From: G963674505 sp964575975
GTDB lineage: Bacteria > Desulfobacterota > Desulfobacteria > Desulfobacterales > SKZT01
Reading direction: 5' to 3'
Assembly (NCBI GenBank): GCA_964575975.1
Contig: CAZNTU010000034.1
Location: forward strand, 1 to 34,771
DNA length: 34,771 bases
Shown: in pieces, positions 16,001 to 24,798 of the stretch
How positions within the stretch are numbered: the first letter of the stretch is position 1
Layout: each line of letters begins with the position of its first letter
The notes under the pieces: model-generated
Databases searched by the model: none
What the model was told of the DNA's origin: nothing
What the model saw: only the letters and a program-made list of their open reading frames with translations
Position numbers and translations under genes: made by a program

Positions 16001-16112
16001 GGAGCATATCGACGCGCAGCCTGCTCAGGGAAACGGTCCCGAGGGTTATCAGGATCAGGGTCGCCATGGTGGTGAATATCGGGCGTTTTACGCTGAAGCC
16101 GGGCAGGTTCAT
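13026..16112 (-). CDS. RND efflux pump, inner-membrane transporter (AcrB/MdtB-like)
   Basis: 1028 residues, typical for the HAE1 class. The start ATG overlaps the adaptor stop (ATGA at 16112-16109), which rules out the much longer in-frame extension. It opens with MNLPGFSVKRPIFTTM and the first transmembrane helix, then the porter domain, GVGMMVDNSIVVLENIFRR (the TM4 proton-relay region, with Asp-Asn where AcrB has Asp-Asp), a second porter half, and GGIVVNNAILLVDQAGRL (TM10 region, where AcrB has a Lys and this has Asn). These pumps use the proton gradient to expel drugs, bile salts or other amphiphiles through an adaptor and an outer-membrane channel. Both partners are adjacent. Substrate is not predictable. 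Confidence 0.95.
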   Translation of the reverse strand: MNLPGFSVKRPIFTTMATLILITLGTVSLSRLRVDMLPDIEIPTLTVRTEYEGASPEVMERLVTQILEEIVSTVPGVEEITSTSSEGSTRIRVRFAWGTDIDTAAIDVQGKIEDEIDELPEDIVRPQVRKFDIAGFPVVVLGISSDLDPVELTELIEVQIRYRFARIPGVAQVDVLGGFDREVRIEVDPDRLKAAGISLDRVLESVRDSNLDLPAGKIEQGRYEVTLRAPAEFANLDQIRDTVVARRDGAAVTLGQIAKVEDTYEKLTRIVRVNGGRGLRVAIRKQANANTVEVSRRVLEEIEAVNKAFPQIKIVPVINQGNFIERSIANVARSVLYGGGLAVVVLLLFLRSVGSTLVISFSIPISIVATFALIYFGGFTLNLMTLGGLALGVGMMVDNSIVVLENIFRRREENGEEPAKASVEGAREVGPAIVASTITTLVIFLPLIFVRGVSGILFKELAYVIVFALVCSLVVALSVAPMLASKLLTSGGRRRGRPAAGKGRWAAAADSLFSGMEDFYLLLLRRVLRHRLFAVLISAALLGASLLLLPLLGTEFLPPSDEGEVRVVGRTEIGTRLELVDRQTKIMEEIAVPAIPELAAYVVSVGATGWRADAGAEGEIRVSLVPAAKRERSNLEIAEDLRQRLKGKVPGMEIHVRAPQGQYIMERILGSEEGVTAEIVGYDLAMLEALARRAEELIADVPGITDFRTSLEAGVPQREFRVNRDKAADLGLSVRDVTELLQTAVAGSKAGEYRSGGNSYRILVKLEDAEKRSLDEILDLALTTESEEKTSLRNVVETVPSRGPVLIDRKDQQRRVTIQANIAGRDMGSVAADVQNLLDRIPRPVGYDLAVAGNFEEQQKSSRELAISLVLALILVYMVLGCQYESLRDPLVVMFSVPVAAIGVLVTLFVTETTLNVQSYIGCIMLGGIVVNNAILLVDQAGRLIGEGMPVADSLTEAGRRRLRPILMTTLTTLLGLLPLALGIGEGAEAQAPLARAVVGGLTGSTLITLLLIPAVYSLFHPDKRRNE

Positions 16113-17323
16113 CGGACGCTCTCCTGGCCGGGTCCCTCGGTCGTTTTCTTTTCGTCTCCGGAAACGACGACCGGGGAGCCGTCTTTTACAAGCTGCTGGC
16201 CCAGAACCACGACCCGACCGGCGATACCGTCGCCTTCCACCTGCACGCGGTCGCCTTCTCGGATTCCGACGGTCGCCTGCCGCCAGACGGCGGCAGGCGC
16301 CTTCTCGTCGATCACGAACACTCCGGTTTTGTCGTCCCGGATCGTCAACGCCTGTTCCGGCACGATAACGACGTCGGCGGCGCGGGCAAGGACTACTTCG
16401 GCTTTGATGAACATGCCGGGCTTGAGGCGATGATTCGGATTGTCGATCATCATTTCCACGCGGGCCTGGCGGGTGGTCCTGCGAAACACGGGGGCTATCC
16501 GGTCGATGCGACCGGAGAACCTTTCGCCCGACCACGCATCGGTGGTCAAGGAAACAGGTTGTCCGGGGGTGAGGCGGGCGTAGTCTCTTTCCGTCACGAA
16601 CACTACCCCGACCATGGTATCCAGCTCCACGATGGAGAGAAGGTCTGCGTTTTCGGCCACCGTCTGTCCTTCGGCAACGAAGCGCTCGGCAACTACCCGG
16701 TTTTCGTCGCCTCCGCTCCAGTCCGCCGTCACTTTCGTGTAGCCCAGACGAATGTTGGCGGTTTCCAGGGACGATTCGGCCCTTTTCACCCGAGCTTCGG
16801 CCACTTTCAGTTGAGCTTGCCTGGCGAGCCTGTCCTGCTTGGCGACGTCGAACTCGGAATCCGACGCGATGCCGCGCTTCAGGAGCGATTCGGTGCGTTT
16901 GAATTCGCGTTCGGCGATCTCCAAGGCGCTTTGGGCCTCGGCAAGGATGGCTTTTGCTACCAACAGATCGGCCCGGGCCTGGGTGACTTCCTGCACATAC
17001 TCGGCGTTGTCGAGTTCGACCACCACCTGGCCACGCTCGACCGGGTCGGCGATTTTCACGAGCATTCGCTCCACGCGGCCGCTTACCTTGGGAGCAACGA
17101 CAAACTGGGCCGGGGCCTCCAACTCGCCCGAGAATGTTCGCCGCAACTCGATGGCCCCGCGTTCCACCGCTGCCGCCTCTACGGGAGCGGGCCGCACGCC
17201 CTCCCCTATCGCTCCGACCCGGGGACTGTCCCGCAATCGATCAATGATCAACCAACCGATCCAAGCTGCCGCTCCAATCAGCAGGACCGCAGCTATGCAC
17301 AACCTTGCAGCACCCGATTTCAT
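16109..17323 (-). CDS. RND efflux periplasmic adaptor (membrane fusion protein)
   Basis: 404 residues from ATG 17323-17321. It starts with a short basic stretch and one membrane anchor (about 5-27, ending GWLIIDRL) rather than a lipobox. The lipoyl half-motif FVVAPKVSGRVERMLVKIAD and an Ala/Glu-rich helical hairpin (about residues 95-200) follow, then the beta-barrel and membrane-proximal domains (RQARVEMMIDNPNHRLKPGMF, VVIVPEQALTIRDDKTGVFV). The adaptor bridges the inner-membrane pump to the outer-membrane factor. It is the first gene of a two-gene operon with the pump. AGGA lies unusually close to the ATG, so the start is slightly uncertain. Confidence 0.93.
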   Translation of the reverse strand: MKSGAARLCIAAVLLIGAAAWIGWLIIDRLRDSPRVGAIGEGVRPAPVEAAAVERGAIELRRTFSGELEAPAQFVVAPKVSGRVERMLVKIADPVERGQVVVELDNAEYVQEVTQARADLLVAKAILAEAQSALEIAEREFKRTESLLKRGIASDSEFDVAKQDRLARQAQLKVAEARVKRAESSLETANIRLGYTKVTADWSGGDENRVVAERFVAEGQTVAENADLLSIVELDTMVGVVFVTERDYARLTPGQPVSLTTDAWSGERFSGRIDRIAPVFRRTTRQARVEMMIDNPNHRLKPGMFIKAEVVLARAADVVIVPEQALTIRDDKTGVFVIDEKAPAAVWRQATVGIREGDRVQVEGDGIAGRVVVLGQQLVKDGSPVVVSGDEKKTTEGPGQESVR

Positions 17324-17733
17324 GCTTCCTACACGCCCTTTCCGTTGCGGTTCCGACGGGCCGTCGCCGAAATATTCGCCGATCGGTCCGAAAAGGGGAA
17401 TAATGCATCCTTGCGGACAATATTGCAAGGAAAACGAAGGCAACCCCCTCCGCTCGAATTCTTGTTTTCGGTTGTCAGCGCAAATGAAAAGACGGTATAG
17501 TTCGCCCGGAATCAAGCACCCCCGACCGACGCGAGGCGCTCGAACGGAGGTGGGCCGCGACCGGCTCTAAGATGGACTCTCTCCGGCGAGACCGGACATT
17601 CACGAGCCGGTGGGGCGACAGTGACGACATTCGAACCGGCCTGACCGCCAAGCCCGCCCCATGGGTTAAAATTTCAATTCCCTTTTCCGGAACCCTCCGG
17701 TGGGGACGAAAAAGGGACAATCGAGGATGCCGT
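17324..17733. other. 410-base divergent intergenic region of the efflux locus
   Basis: This holds the two promoters for the leftward adaptor-pump pair and the rightward outer-membrane factor. No additional gene, obvious operator palindrome or regulator gene (TetR, MarR) is seen. Frames remain open in both directions but read as low-complexity basic peptides. Confidence 0.5.
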
Positions 17734-19298
17734 ATGCCGAAATACAAATTTTCCGGTCGTTTGCCCGCATTTTTCGCCGTTTTGTTTATCTTCGCGAATT
17801 TCTTCTCTTGCACTTCTCTCGAGACGCATATCGACCGCATGGTCGGAGGGCCGAATACGCCTGCGGATACTGAGGTTCGAATTCTCCCGCCCAAGCTCTC
17901 CGAAAAGCCGCCCGAAGAGGTCCATGAACCAACGGCGCCTCCGGGACCTTTGAAACTGACGGTAAAGGAAGCCCTCTTGCTTTGCCTGGAGAACAACCGC
18001 GCGCTCATGGTCGAACGATTGAACCCCGCGATCCGGCAAACCTGGGAGTCGCGGGAAAGGGCCGCGTTCGACCCAGGGATTAGCGCCGAGGTTTCCGTCG
18101 GAAAGAAAAAGGCCGAGCGACTGGCAAGATCCGGTTCGGACACTGAAAATTACACGACCGACTTCGTCGCCGGCGTCATTTTCCTGGACCAGTATTTTCC
18201 GACCGGCACAACGTTTTCCGTGGAAGCCGACACGCAAATGGACGATTCCTCCCTTTACGAGGACAGCTTCTACTCGACTCGTCTCGGCATGACCGTCACG
18301 CAGGCGTTGCTCAGAGGCTACGGCACGGACTTCAATCTGGCGAATCTGAGGCAGGCTCGTCTGGATACGCTGATGTCGGAATACGAATTGCGCGGGTTCG
18401 CCGAAGCCCTTGCCGCCGAGGTGGAACGTACGTACTGGGATTACGCGCTGGCCGAACGCCAGATCGAAATCGTTGAAGAATCGCTGAAAGTTGCCCGGCA
18501 GCAACTGGAGGAGACGGAGGAGAGGATCGAAATCGGACGCCTGGCAAAAGCCGAACTGGCCGCCGTGCAGGCGGAGGTCGCCTCCCAGGAACAGTCCCTC
18601 ATCGAGGCGCGGGCCGACAAGGAAATCGTCCGCATGCAACTGCTTCGCCACCTGAATCCGCCGGGCCCCGGCATTTGGCAGAGGAAGATCGATCTGGTCC
18701 ATCGGCCCGCCATGCCGGACATCGAACTGGAGGACGTCGAACTTCATGTGGCGGTGGCGATGCGCCTGCGCCCTGTTTTAAACCAGGCAAGGCTGGAAAT
18801 TTCGCGAGGGAATCTGGAGTTGGTCAAAACGAAAAACGGATTGCTGCCTTTGCTCGATCTCTTCGTCGCGCTGGGAAAAAGCGGGTACGCAAATTCGTTC
18901 GGCAAGTCCGTCCGCAATATGGACGAAGACAGCTTCGACCTCGAAGGCGGCCTCCGCTTCAATTACCCGTTTTTGAACCGGGATGCGAAAGCGCTCCACC
19001 GGAGGGCTCTTCTTGCCAGGAAACAGGCCGAGAAATCCTTGGAGAACCTTTCCCAGCTCGTGGAAGTCGATGTCCGAACCGCCTACATCGAGGTGGATCG
19101 CACAAAACGGCAGATCGCCGCGTCGGCGGCAACGCGCAAGTTCGACGACGAGAAGCTTCGCACGGAAACGGAAAAAATGCGAGTGGGAAAATCCACGAGT
19201 TTTCTGGTAGCCCAGGCACAACGGGACCTTCTGATCAGCCGCATCGCCGAAGTCCGCGCTCTGGCCAACTACCTGAAAGCGCTGATCGATCTTTACCG
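17734..19298 (+). CDS. TolC-like outer-membrane efflux lipoprotein (3' end lost in assembly gap)
   Basis: At least 521 residues from ATG 17734 with GAGGA at 17723-17727. A signal peptide ends in a lipobox-like FFSC, so the mature N-terminal Cys should be lipidated. Two outer-membrane efflux protein (OEP) repeats follow, rich in long amphipathic helices: TLDTLMSEYELRGFAEALAA... VERTYWDYALAERQIEI and AYIEVDRTKRQIAASAA... It forms the trimeric channel-tunnel that completes the pump encoded divergently at 13026-17323. The frame is still open where the N run begins; homologous proteins end soon after this ALANYLKALIDLY segment, so only the tail is missing. Confidence 0.92.
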
Positions 19299-19398
19299 NN
19301 NNNNNNNNNNNNNNNNNNNNNNNNNNNNNNNNNNNNNNNNNNNNNNNNNNNNNNNNNNNNNNNNNNNNNNNNNNNNNNNNNNNNNNNNNNNNNNNNNN
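19299..19398. other. Assembly gap of 100 N
   Basis: Exactly 100 unknown bases, the conventional scaffold placeholder, so true length is unknown. The outer-membrane factor enters from the left and the NYN-LOTUS gene enters from the right; the 3' ends of both convergent genes lie in the gap. Confidence 0.99.
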
Positions 19399-20045
19399 AA
19401 TTTCTTGTACCCGTAGTTGATGGGGGAAAACGACGTGTTGTTCGAAATGTACTGCCCCACCCTGCCGAGATTAGCCCAGCCGTCCTCGTCGGCGGTCTGT
19501 TCGGCCGCGTTGCGGAGCAGCCTTACCAAGCCCGCGTCCCCGCGGAGTTCGTTGCGCGATTTTTTCAATCCGTTGGTTTCGTCCACGGGCGTGTCGTCCG
19601 TCTCGGGGGACTGAACCAAGTGTTCCGTGTAAATGAATTGGGAACAGGCGTTTACGAAGGGGAGCGGGGTTTTCTTTTCCCCGAATCCGTAGACCTTTAG
19701 GCCGTTGGTGAGAATTCGCATGACAAGCGGAGTAAAATCGCTGTCGCTGGTCATGAGAGCGAACGCGCCCAGCCGCTGGGTGTACATGAGATCCATGGCG
19801 TCTATTATCATTGCGGCGTCCGTCGCGCTTTTTCCCGGCGTATACACAAATTGTTGAATGGGTTGGATAGCGAAAGGATGCAACTGCTCGACCCATCCTT
19901 TCAGATTGGGATTTTTCCAATTTCCGTACGCCCGCCTGATATTCGCGACACCGTATTTCGCCAGCTCGTTCAAAACCCCGTCGATCGCCTGGTAACTGGC
20001 GTTGTCGCAATCTATAAGAAGGGCGATGTTCTGGTCTTTCTCCAT
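19399..20045 (-). CDS. NYN (PIN-like) RNase with C-terminal LOTUS/OST-HTH domain, 3' end in gap
   Basis: At least 215 residues from ATG 20045-20043 with GGAGG just upstream. The NYN domain opens with IALLIDCDNASYQAIDGVLNE (acidic metal-binding residues in LIDCDN), then SATDAAMIIDAMDLMY and ALMTSDSDFTPLVMRI, which supply the other conserved acidic residues of PIN-like nucleases. After a variable linker, DEDGWANLGRVGQYISNN... NYGYKK is the start of a LOTUS/OST-HTH domain, which binds structured or G-rich RNA. This architecture is a known bacterial family (LabA/DUF88-related) of presumed RNases. The end is cut by the N run. Confidence 0.9.
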
Positions 20046-20376
20046 AGTTCCTCCCTTTTGTTTCGCCGTTCGATCCGGAAGTATGCCTCGTCCATGAAAA
20101 ATTCATACATCCTAATCGGTTTCCAGGCAACTAAAAAAAGGAGGGGACGATGGATCAACCGCGATAGGCGAGCAAATGCTTGCAACGCAAAGGACCGCGA
20201 TCAATCAAACAAAAACAATGGATTCTTTAACTTGGCCGGTACCGAATTCGACAACATGGAGGCGTTTTTTCCTCTCCCTCCCGCATGTGGTTCGACCGGG
20301 ACGAACGGCTGTAAGCCCGTCGCATACCGGATTCGTCGCGGGTTGCGTCATAAATCGCGAATCGGCGGCGAGCCTT
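20046..20376. other. 331-base intergenic stretch with no recognised gene
   Basis: No protein-like frame, tRNA or strong hairpin is seen. It should hold the promoter of the NYN-LOTUS gene and the transcript end of the J-domain gene. Confidence 0.4.
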
Positions 20377-21189
20377 CTATTTCGTCAAATCCGAAATAAA
20401 ATCCTTGATTCTGGCAAGGACCGGCTTTCGGACATGGACCTTCAAGTAAAGGTCTCCCGGCCTTCCGCCGCCTTTTCCATCCTCGCCCATTCCCGCAAGC
20501 CGAATGCGCTGGCCTTCGCGGATTCCGGGCGGGACTTTCACGATCAGCTTCTTCGCCTTCTTCTTGTGATAATAGGCGTACGGCCCGCCTTCCTTGGCCA
20601 ATTCCGGGGTTATGTTGACAAAGTCGTCCACGTCGGCGCCGGGAACGGGGATTTCCGCTCCGGTCAACTTCTTGAATACGTACTGCGACAGTTTTCCAAA
20701 AGGACCGGGGCCGGCGATTTTCTCCGTTTCGGGCTTTTCGGCCTTTTTCCTGCCGAAAGGACCGGTGAAAACGAAACCTTTCATATAGAAACCGGGCTGC
20801 CGAAACTCGAATTTCTTGTAACCGGACCCGTAGAACTCCCTGAAAACCTCGTCGTAGCCTCGAAGATTGAAAGCTTTGGCAAGCTCCTCGAAAACGCCCA
20901 GGATATCAGAGCCGCTGAAAATATCCTGGTCCGTGTACGTGTTCCTGAATCTCGAATAGGCCCCCGATCCGAAGCGGTCTTTCATCAGATCGTACTCTTT
21001 TCTTTTGTCCGGATTCGACAAAACGGCGTACGCCTCGTTCACGAGCTTCATTTTTTCGATGTTTTCGGGATTGTTCACGTTGCGGTCAGGATGGTATTTC
21101 AATGCCAGTTCCCTGTAGGCGTCCTTGATCTGTTTGGAGTCGGCGGTCTTTTCCACTCCCAGAACCTTGTAATAGTCTTTTTGTTCCAT
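20377..21189 (-). CDS. J-domain co-chaperone (DnaJ/CbpA-like, no zinc finger)
   Basis: 270 residues. The N-terminal J domain (about 1-70) has DYYKVLGVEKTADSKQIK, the essential H33-P34-D35 and the helix IV region LSNPDKRKEYD; it stimulates the ATPase of DnaK. The middle (71-200) is a divergent, Phe/Gly-rich region with no CxxCxGxG zinc repeats. Near the end KKLIVKVPPGIREGQRIRLAGMG... GDLYLKVHV is one DnaJ C-terminal substrate-binding unit. A true DnaJ has two such units and a zinc finger, so this is a specialised co-chaperone. It lies 55 bases downstream of hrpB on the same strand. Confidence 0.9.
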   Translation of the reverse strand: MEQKDYYKVLGVEKTADSKQIKDAYRELALKYHPDRNVNNPENIEKMKLVNEAYAVLSNPDKRKEYDLMKDRFGSGAYSRFRNTYTDQDIFSGSDILGVFEELAKAFNLRGYDEVFREFYGSGYKKFEFRQPGFYMKGFVFTGPFGRKKAEKPETEKIAGPGPFGKLSQYVFKKLTGAEIPVPGADVDDFVNITPELAKEGGPYAYYHKKKAKKLIVKVPPGIREGQRIRLAGMGEDGKGGGRPGDLYLKVHVRKPVLARIKDFISDLTK

Positions 21190-21244
21190 CTGTTATTCTC
21201 GAATCCTCTATTCGGTCGTCTAATTTATTTCCGATCCTCGTTTT

Positions 21245-23779
21245 TCAAGTTTTCCTCTTGCGGCCGGTCGCTTCCGCCTCGGCCGGATTGTCGGGCCAGT
21301 AGTGCTTGGGGTAGCGACCCTTCAAATCCTTTTTGACGTCATGGTAGGTATTTTTCCAGAAACCCGCAAGGTCCGACGTAATTTGCACGGGCCTGCCGGC
21401 CGGGGACAAAAGGCGCAAAAGAAGGCCGACTCGCCCTCCGGCCAAGGTCGGAGTTTCGTTCAGGCCGAACATTTCCTGCAGCCGGACCGCCAGTACCGGG
21501 ACTTCGTCCCCGTAACCGACCGGTATCCGCGAGCCGCTCGGCACCGTCAAGTGCGACGGGGCAAGCTCGTCAAGCATTCTTCTTTGTTCCCAAGACATCA
21601 TGGATTCCAGTGCGGCTCTAAGATCCGAGGTTTTCAACTGGCCGATGCGGCTTATGCCGCTTAAAAACGGCGAAAGCCACGCGTCGATGGAATTCGGCAA
21701 CGCTTCGTCCGACATGTCCGGCCAATCCATTTCCCCTTGAAACACCCTTCGGAGAAACTCGACCCTTGCGCGCCAATTATCAAGCTTCCCGTCCCAAGGC
21801 AGGATATGAAGCCCCGCTCGCCTTATTCCATCGGAAAGCGCGCGGACGACCTCGGCCGGGTCCGGGTTTTCCCAATTCTTCTCCTCCAAGACCAAGGCGC
21901 CCAGGCGAACGCGCTCTACCGCCCGCACTCCTTTTATCTTGTCGTTCCACTCGACGGTTCGCGTTCGTTCGAACCGGTCCCCGAAATGCTCCTCGATATC
22001 GCTTTTGGAAACGGGAGCGGCCAGAAATATGCGGGACTCCGATTCGGATCCGTCCAAATGGGCCGCCACCACGAACTCCTCGCCGCATATGGGTTCGATG
22101 TCCCGAAAAACGGCCCCCCGGCCGTTGGCAAGAAGATAGCGACGGTTGGTCCCCGGCCTTTTTTTGCCGATCCTTTCGGGATACGCCATGGCGAGCAGCG
22201 CCCCTGTTTTTTCGAGATTCGCCTCTCCGGATTCGATTCCGAATTTTTTCCCGAAATGCCGGATCTCGTCTAAAATTCTGCGACAAACCCCGAAATCGAC
22301 TTTGGCGCGTATGTCGTCGAGCGGCCGGTTGTTTATGACGGAATCGAGGATTTCCATCCCGATTCGAACATCGGAGTCGCGCCCGCCCGGGTGTTGCAAA
22401 ACGAAATCGCGCCCTTCCAGAAAAACCGCGAGTCGGCAGGCCAGAGCCCCCTCCCCCGTTCGTCTTGCCCCGACGACCATGTGGGACAAGCGCGGGTGAA
22501 GCCCTATTTTCGTCATTTCCTTGCCGTGGGCCGAGACGCGTCCGTCTTTTTCAATGGCGCCAAGCAAAAAGAGGAGCTTTCTGGCCTCCGAAAACGCCGC
22601 TTCGGGAGGAGGATCGATCCAGGCGAGTTCCTTGGGGTCCGAAACGCCCCACAATGCGAGTTCCAGCGCCAAAGGCGCAAGGTCGGCGTTCAACATTTCG
22701 GGTCGCGCGCGGGGAAGAAGCGCGTGGTCGGTCGCCTCCGTCCAAAGCCGCATGCATACCCCCGGGGCGGTTCGTCCCGCGCGACCTCTGCGTTGGTCGG
22801 CCGAGTCCCGCGTCACCCGCGCGGTTTCCAAACGGGTCATCCCGGTCTTGGGATCGAACCGGGGCGTTCGCGTGTATCCGGAATCGACGACCACGCGAAC
22901 TCCCTCGATGGTCAGGCTTGTCTCCGCGATGGAAGTCGCCAGCACGACTTTCCTGGTCCCGTCGGCGCAGGACCTGATGGCTTCGTCCTGCAAACGCTTG
23001 GGCAACAGTCCGTAAAGGGGAATGATTTTAACGTTTTCTCCGACCCGTTTTTCCGTCAGTATGTTTTGGACGCGACCGATTTCCGCGGCTCCCGGAAGAA
23101 ACGCCAGGATATCGCCTTGCGTTTTCCCCAAGGCCTTGGATACGGCGTTTACGACCTCCGGCTCCATGGGAAGCGTCAAATCTTTGGATTCGTAGATCGT
23201 CTCCACAGGATACGCTTTTCCCTCCGCGGAAATTTCCGGCGCGTCGTTCAGCAATCCCCGCAAGGCCGAGACATCCAGAGTGGCGGACATGACCAGGATT
23301 CGCAGGTCCTCTCTCAAGGATTTTTGGACGTCGAGGCACATGGCGAGTCCGGTGTCGGCGTGGATGCTCCTCTCGTGGAATTCGTCGAAGATCGCGATGC
23401 CCACATTTTCCAGGCCCGGATCGTTTTGCAGGCGTCTTGTCAAAACGCCTTCGGTCACGACTTCGATGCGCGTGCGAGGTCCTACGGCGGAGTCCATGCG
23501 CATCCTGTACCCCACGGTTTCCCCGACCCTCTCGCCTAGAATGTCGGCCATGCGGAAGGCCGAAGCCCTGGCGGCGAGTCTCCGAGGCTCCAACAGGACC
23601 AGTCTCTTGCCGTCCATCCATTTTTCTCCGAGCAGGGCCAATGGAACGATGGTGGTCTTTCCGGCCCCGGGAGGCGCGACCAGGACCGCGTTGCCATTTT
23701 GGCCGAGGCATTTTTTCAGCTCGGGCAGGATCGTTTCCACTGGATAGGAGGCGAAACTTATTTTTCCGGCCGAATTCAC
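21245..23779 (-). CDS. hrpB: ATP-dependent RNA helicase HrpB
   Basis: 844 residues from a GTG (23779-23777) with AGGAA 7 bases upstream; typical length for HrpB. DEAH/RHA helicase motifs are in order: Walker A APPGAGKT at 35-42, Ia LEPRRLAARA, II DEFH at 132-135, III SAT at 165-167, then QRRGRAGRTAPG (motif VI), the HA2 region and the HrpB-specific C-terminal domain (WPDMSDEALPNSIDAWLSPF, PVQITSDLAGFWK). The DEFH variant of the DEAH box is characteristic of HrpB. The protein is a widespread helicase of uncertain biological role. It precedes the J-domain gene by 55 bases, possibly co-transcribed. Confidence 0.95.
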   Translation of the reverse strand: MNSAGKISFASYPVETILPELKKCLGQNGNAVLVAPPGAGKTTIVPLALLGEKWMDGKRLVLLEPRRLAARASAFRMADILGERVGETVGYRMRMDSAVGPRTRIEVVTEGVLTRRLQNDPGLENVGIAIFDEFHERSIHADTGLAMCLDVQKSLREDLRILVMSATLDVSALRGLLNDAPEISAEGKAYPVETIYESKDLTLPMEPEVVNAVSKALGKTQGDILAFLPGAAEIGRVQNILTEKRVGENVKIIPLYGLLPKRLQDEAIRSCADGTRKVVLATSIAETSLTIEGVRVVVDSGYTRTPRFDPKTGMTRLETARVTRDSADQRRGRAGRTAPGVCMRLWTEATDHALLPRARPEMLNADLAPLALELALWGVSDPKELAWIDPPPEAAFSEARKLLFLLGAIEKDGRVSAHGKEMTKIGLHPRLSHMVVGARRTGEGALACRLAVFLEGRDFVLQHPGGRDSDVRIGMEILDSVINNRPLDDIRAKVDFGVCRRILDEIRHFGKKFGIESGEANLEKTGALLAMAYPERIGKKRPGTNRRYLLANGRGAVFRDIEPICGEEFVVAAHLDGSESESRIFLAAPVSKSDIEEHFGDRFERTRTVEWNDKIKGVRAVERVRLGALVLEEKNWENPDPAEVVRALSDGIRRAGLHILPWDGKLDNWRARVEFLRRVFQGEMDWPDMSDEALPNSIDAWLSPFLSGISRIGQLKTSDLRAALESMMSWEQRRMLDELAPSHLTVPSGSRIPVGYGDEVPVLAVRLQEMFGLNETPTLAGGRVGLLLRLLSPAGRPVQITSDLAGFWKNTYHDVKKDLKGRYPKHYWPDNPAEAEATGRKRKT

Positions 23780-24022
23780 GTTTGGTTTCCTGTCTCGTCC
23801 TTTGGCTCCTATTGATGATCGACCTGAGAGGCCGAGTTCGGGTCATTGGCGAACAAGTCAAAATAGATACGAAAAAAACACTTGCAACAAGCAAGTTGGA
23901 TTCTCGAGGAATTTCGGGCCGAATCGGAGCCGCGAAAAATGCATAATTTGTTTGCCAAATTTTTGTCGAATGCTGTATTGAACTTTAATTTTTAACATCG
24001 ACGCGAGGTTCTGTCTTTTAAA

Positions 24023-24724
24023 ATGAAAGTCTCGATATGCAAAAATACCAGGCGTCTCGCATTTCCATGCCGCGCCTTGCCGATAGTCGCGGTTTTGGCC
24101 CTGAGCTTCGCGGTCGCCTTTCCGTCCGCATGCCAGACGATCTATAAATGGTCGGATGTCGAAGGTGTAACGCGTTTTTCGGACACTCCTCCTCCGGCCG
24201 ACGGCCGGCTGATCGAAAAATTCCAGGGGGAAAGCCGCAGGGAGTCCCTTCCCCCCGAGGACGGCGAAGACCAAGCCTTGGCGGAACTGAGCCGTTTCAA
24301 GGTCTCTCGTGTCTACGACGGGGACAGTTTCGAGGCCGAGGGATACAACATCACCGTCCAGGTGCGGATTGTCGGAATCGACTCGCCCGAGACCGGAAAA
24401 AAAGGCAGGCAAGGTCAGCCGTTCAGCCGAAGGGCAAAAAACTTTCTGGAAAAGTCTATCGGAAACAGAGTCGTGCATTTGAAAGGATACGGCTCGGACT
24501 CCTACAACCGCCAACTAGCCGAGGTGTTCGCGGACGGGAACAACGTCGGGCTTTCGCTCGTTGAAGCGGGTCTTGCGGAAACCTACGGAGGCGTTCCTCC
24601 GCGAGGCTTCGACTCCGAACCATATAAAAATGCCGAAGCTCGCGCGAAAAAAGCGCGCCTCGGCATCTGGTCCCTCGGGGACCGATACGAAAGTCCCTAT
24701 CATTGGCGAAAACGAATGCGTTGA
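24023..24724 (+). CDS. Exported thermonuclease-like protein (DUF4124 + SNase domain)
   Basis: 233 residues. A signal sequence (about 1-37) leads to a short DUF4124 segment (QTIYKWSDVEGVTRFSDTPP, 38-57), usual at the N-terminus of proteobacterial envelope proteins. The SNase domain spans about 90-218, with the Ca2+ and catalytic residues of staphylococcal nuclease in place: D99 and D101 in VYDGDS, R115, D120, E123 (VRIVGIDSPET) and R163 (YNRQLAEV). It should cleave DNA and RNA with Ca2+ in the periplasm or outside the cell. A weak Shine-Dalgarno and the hydrophobic N-terminus support the ATG at 24023. The 243-base gap to hrpB is divergent. Confidence 0.92.
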   Translation: MKVSICKNTRRLAFPCRALPIVAVLALSFAVAFPSACQTIYKWSDVEGVTRFSDTPPPADGRLIEKFQGESRRESLPPEDGEDQALAELSRFKVSRVYDGDSFEAEGYNITVQVRIVGIDSPETGKKGRQGQPFSRRAKNFLEKSIGNRVVHLKGYGSDSYNRQLAEVFADGNNVGLSLVEAGLAETYGGVPPRGFDSEPYKNAEARAKKARLGIWSLGDRYESPYHWRKRMR

Positions 24725-24798
24725 TCCACTGCCGCTTTATTCCCGATCAAAACGGCATGTTCAATAGAATTGTTGCGTTTAAGAAATACATACGAGAA

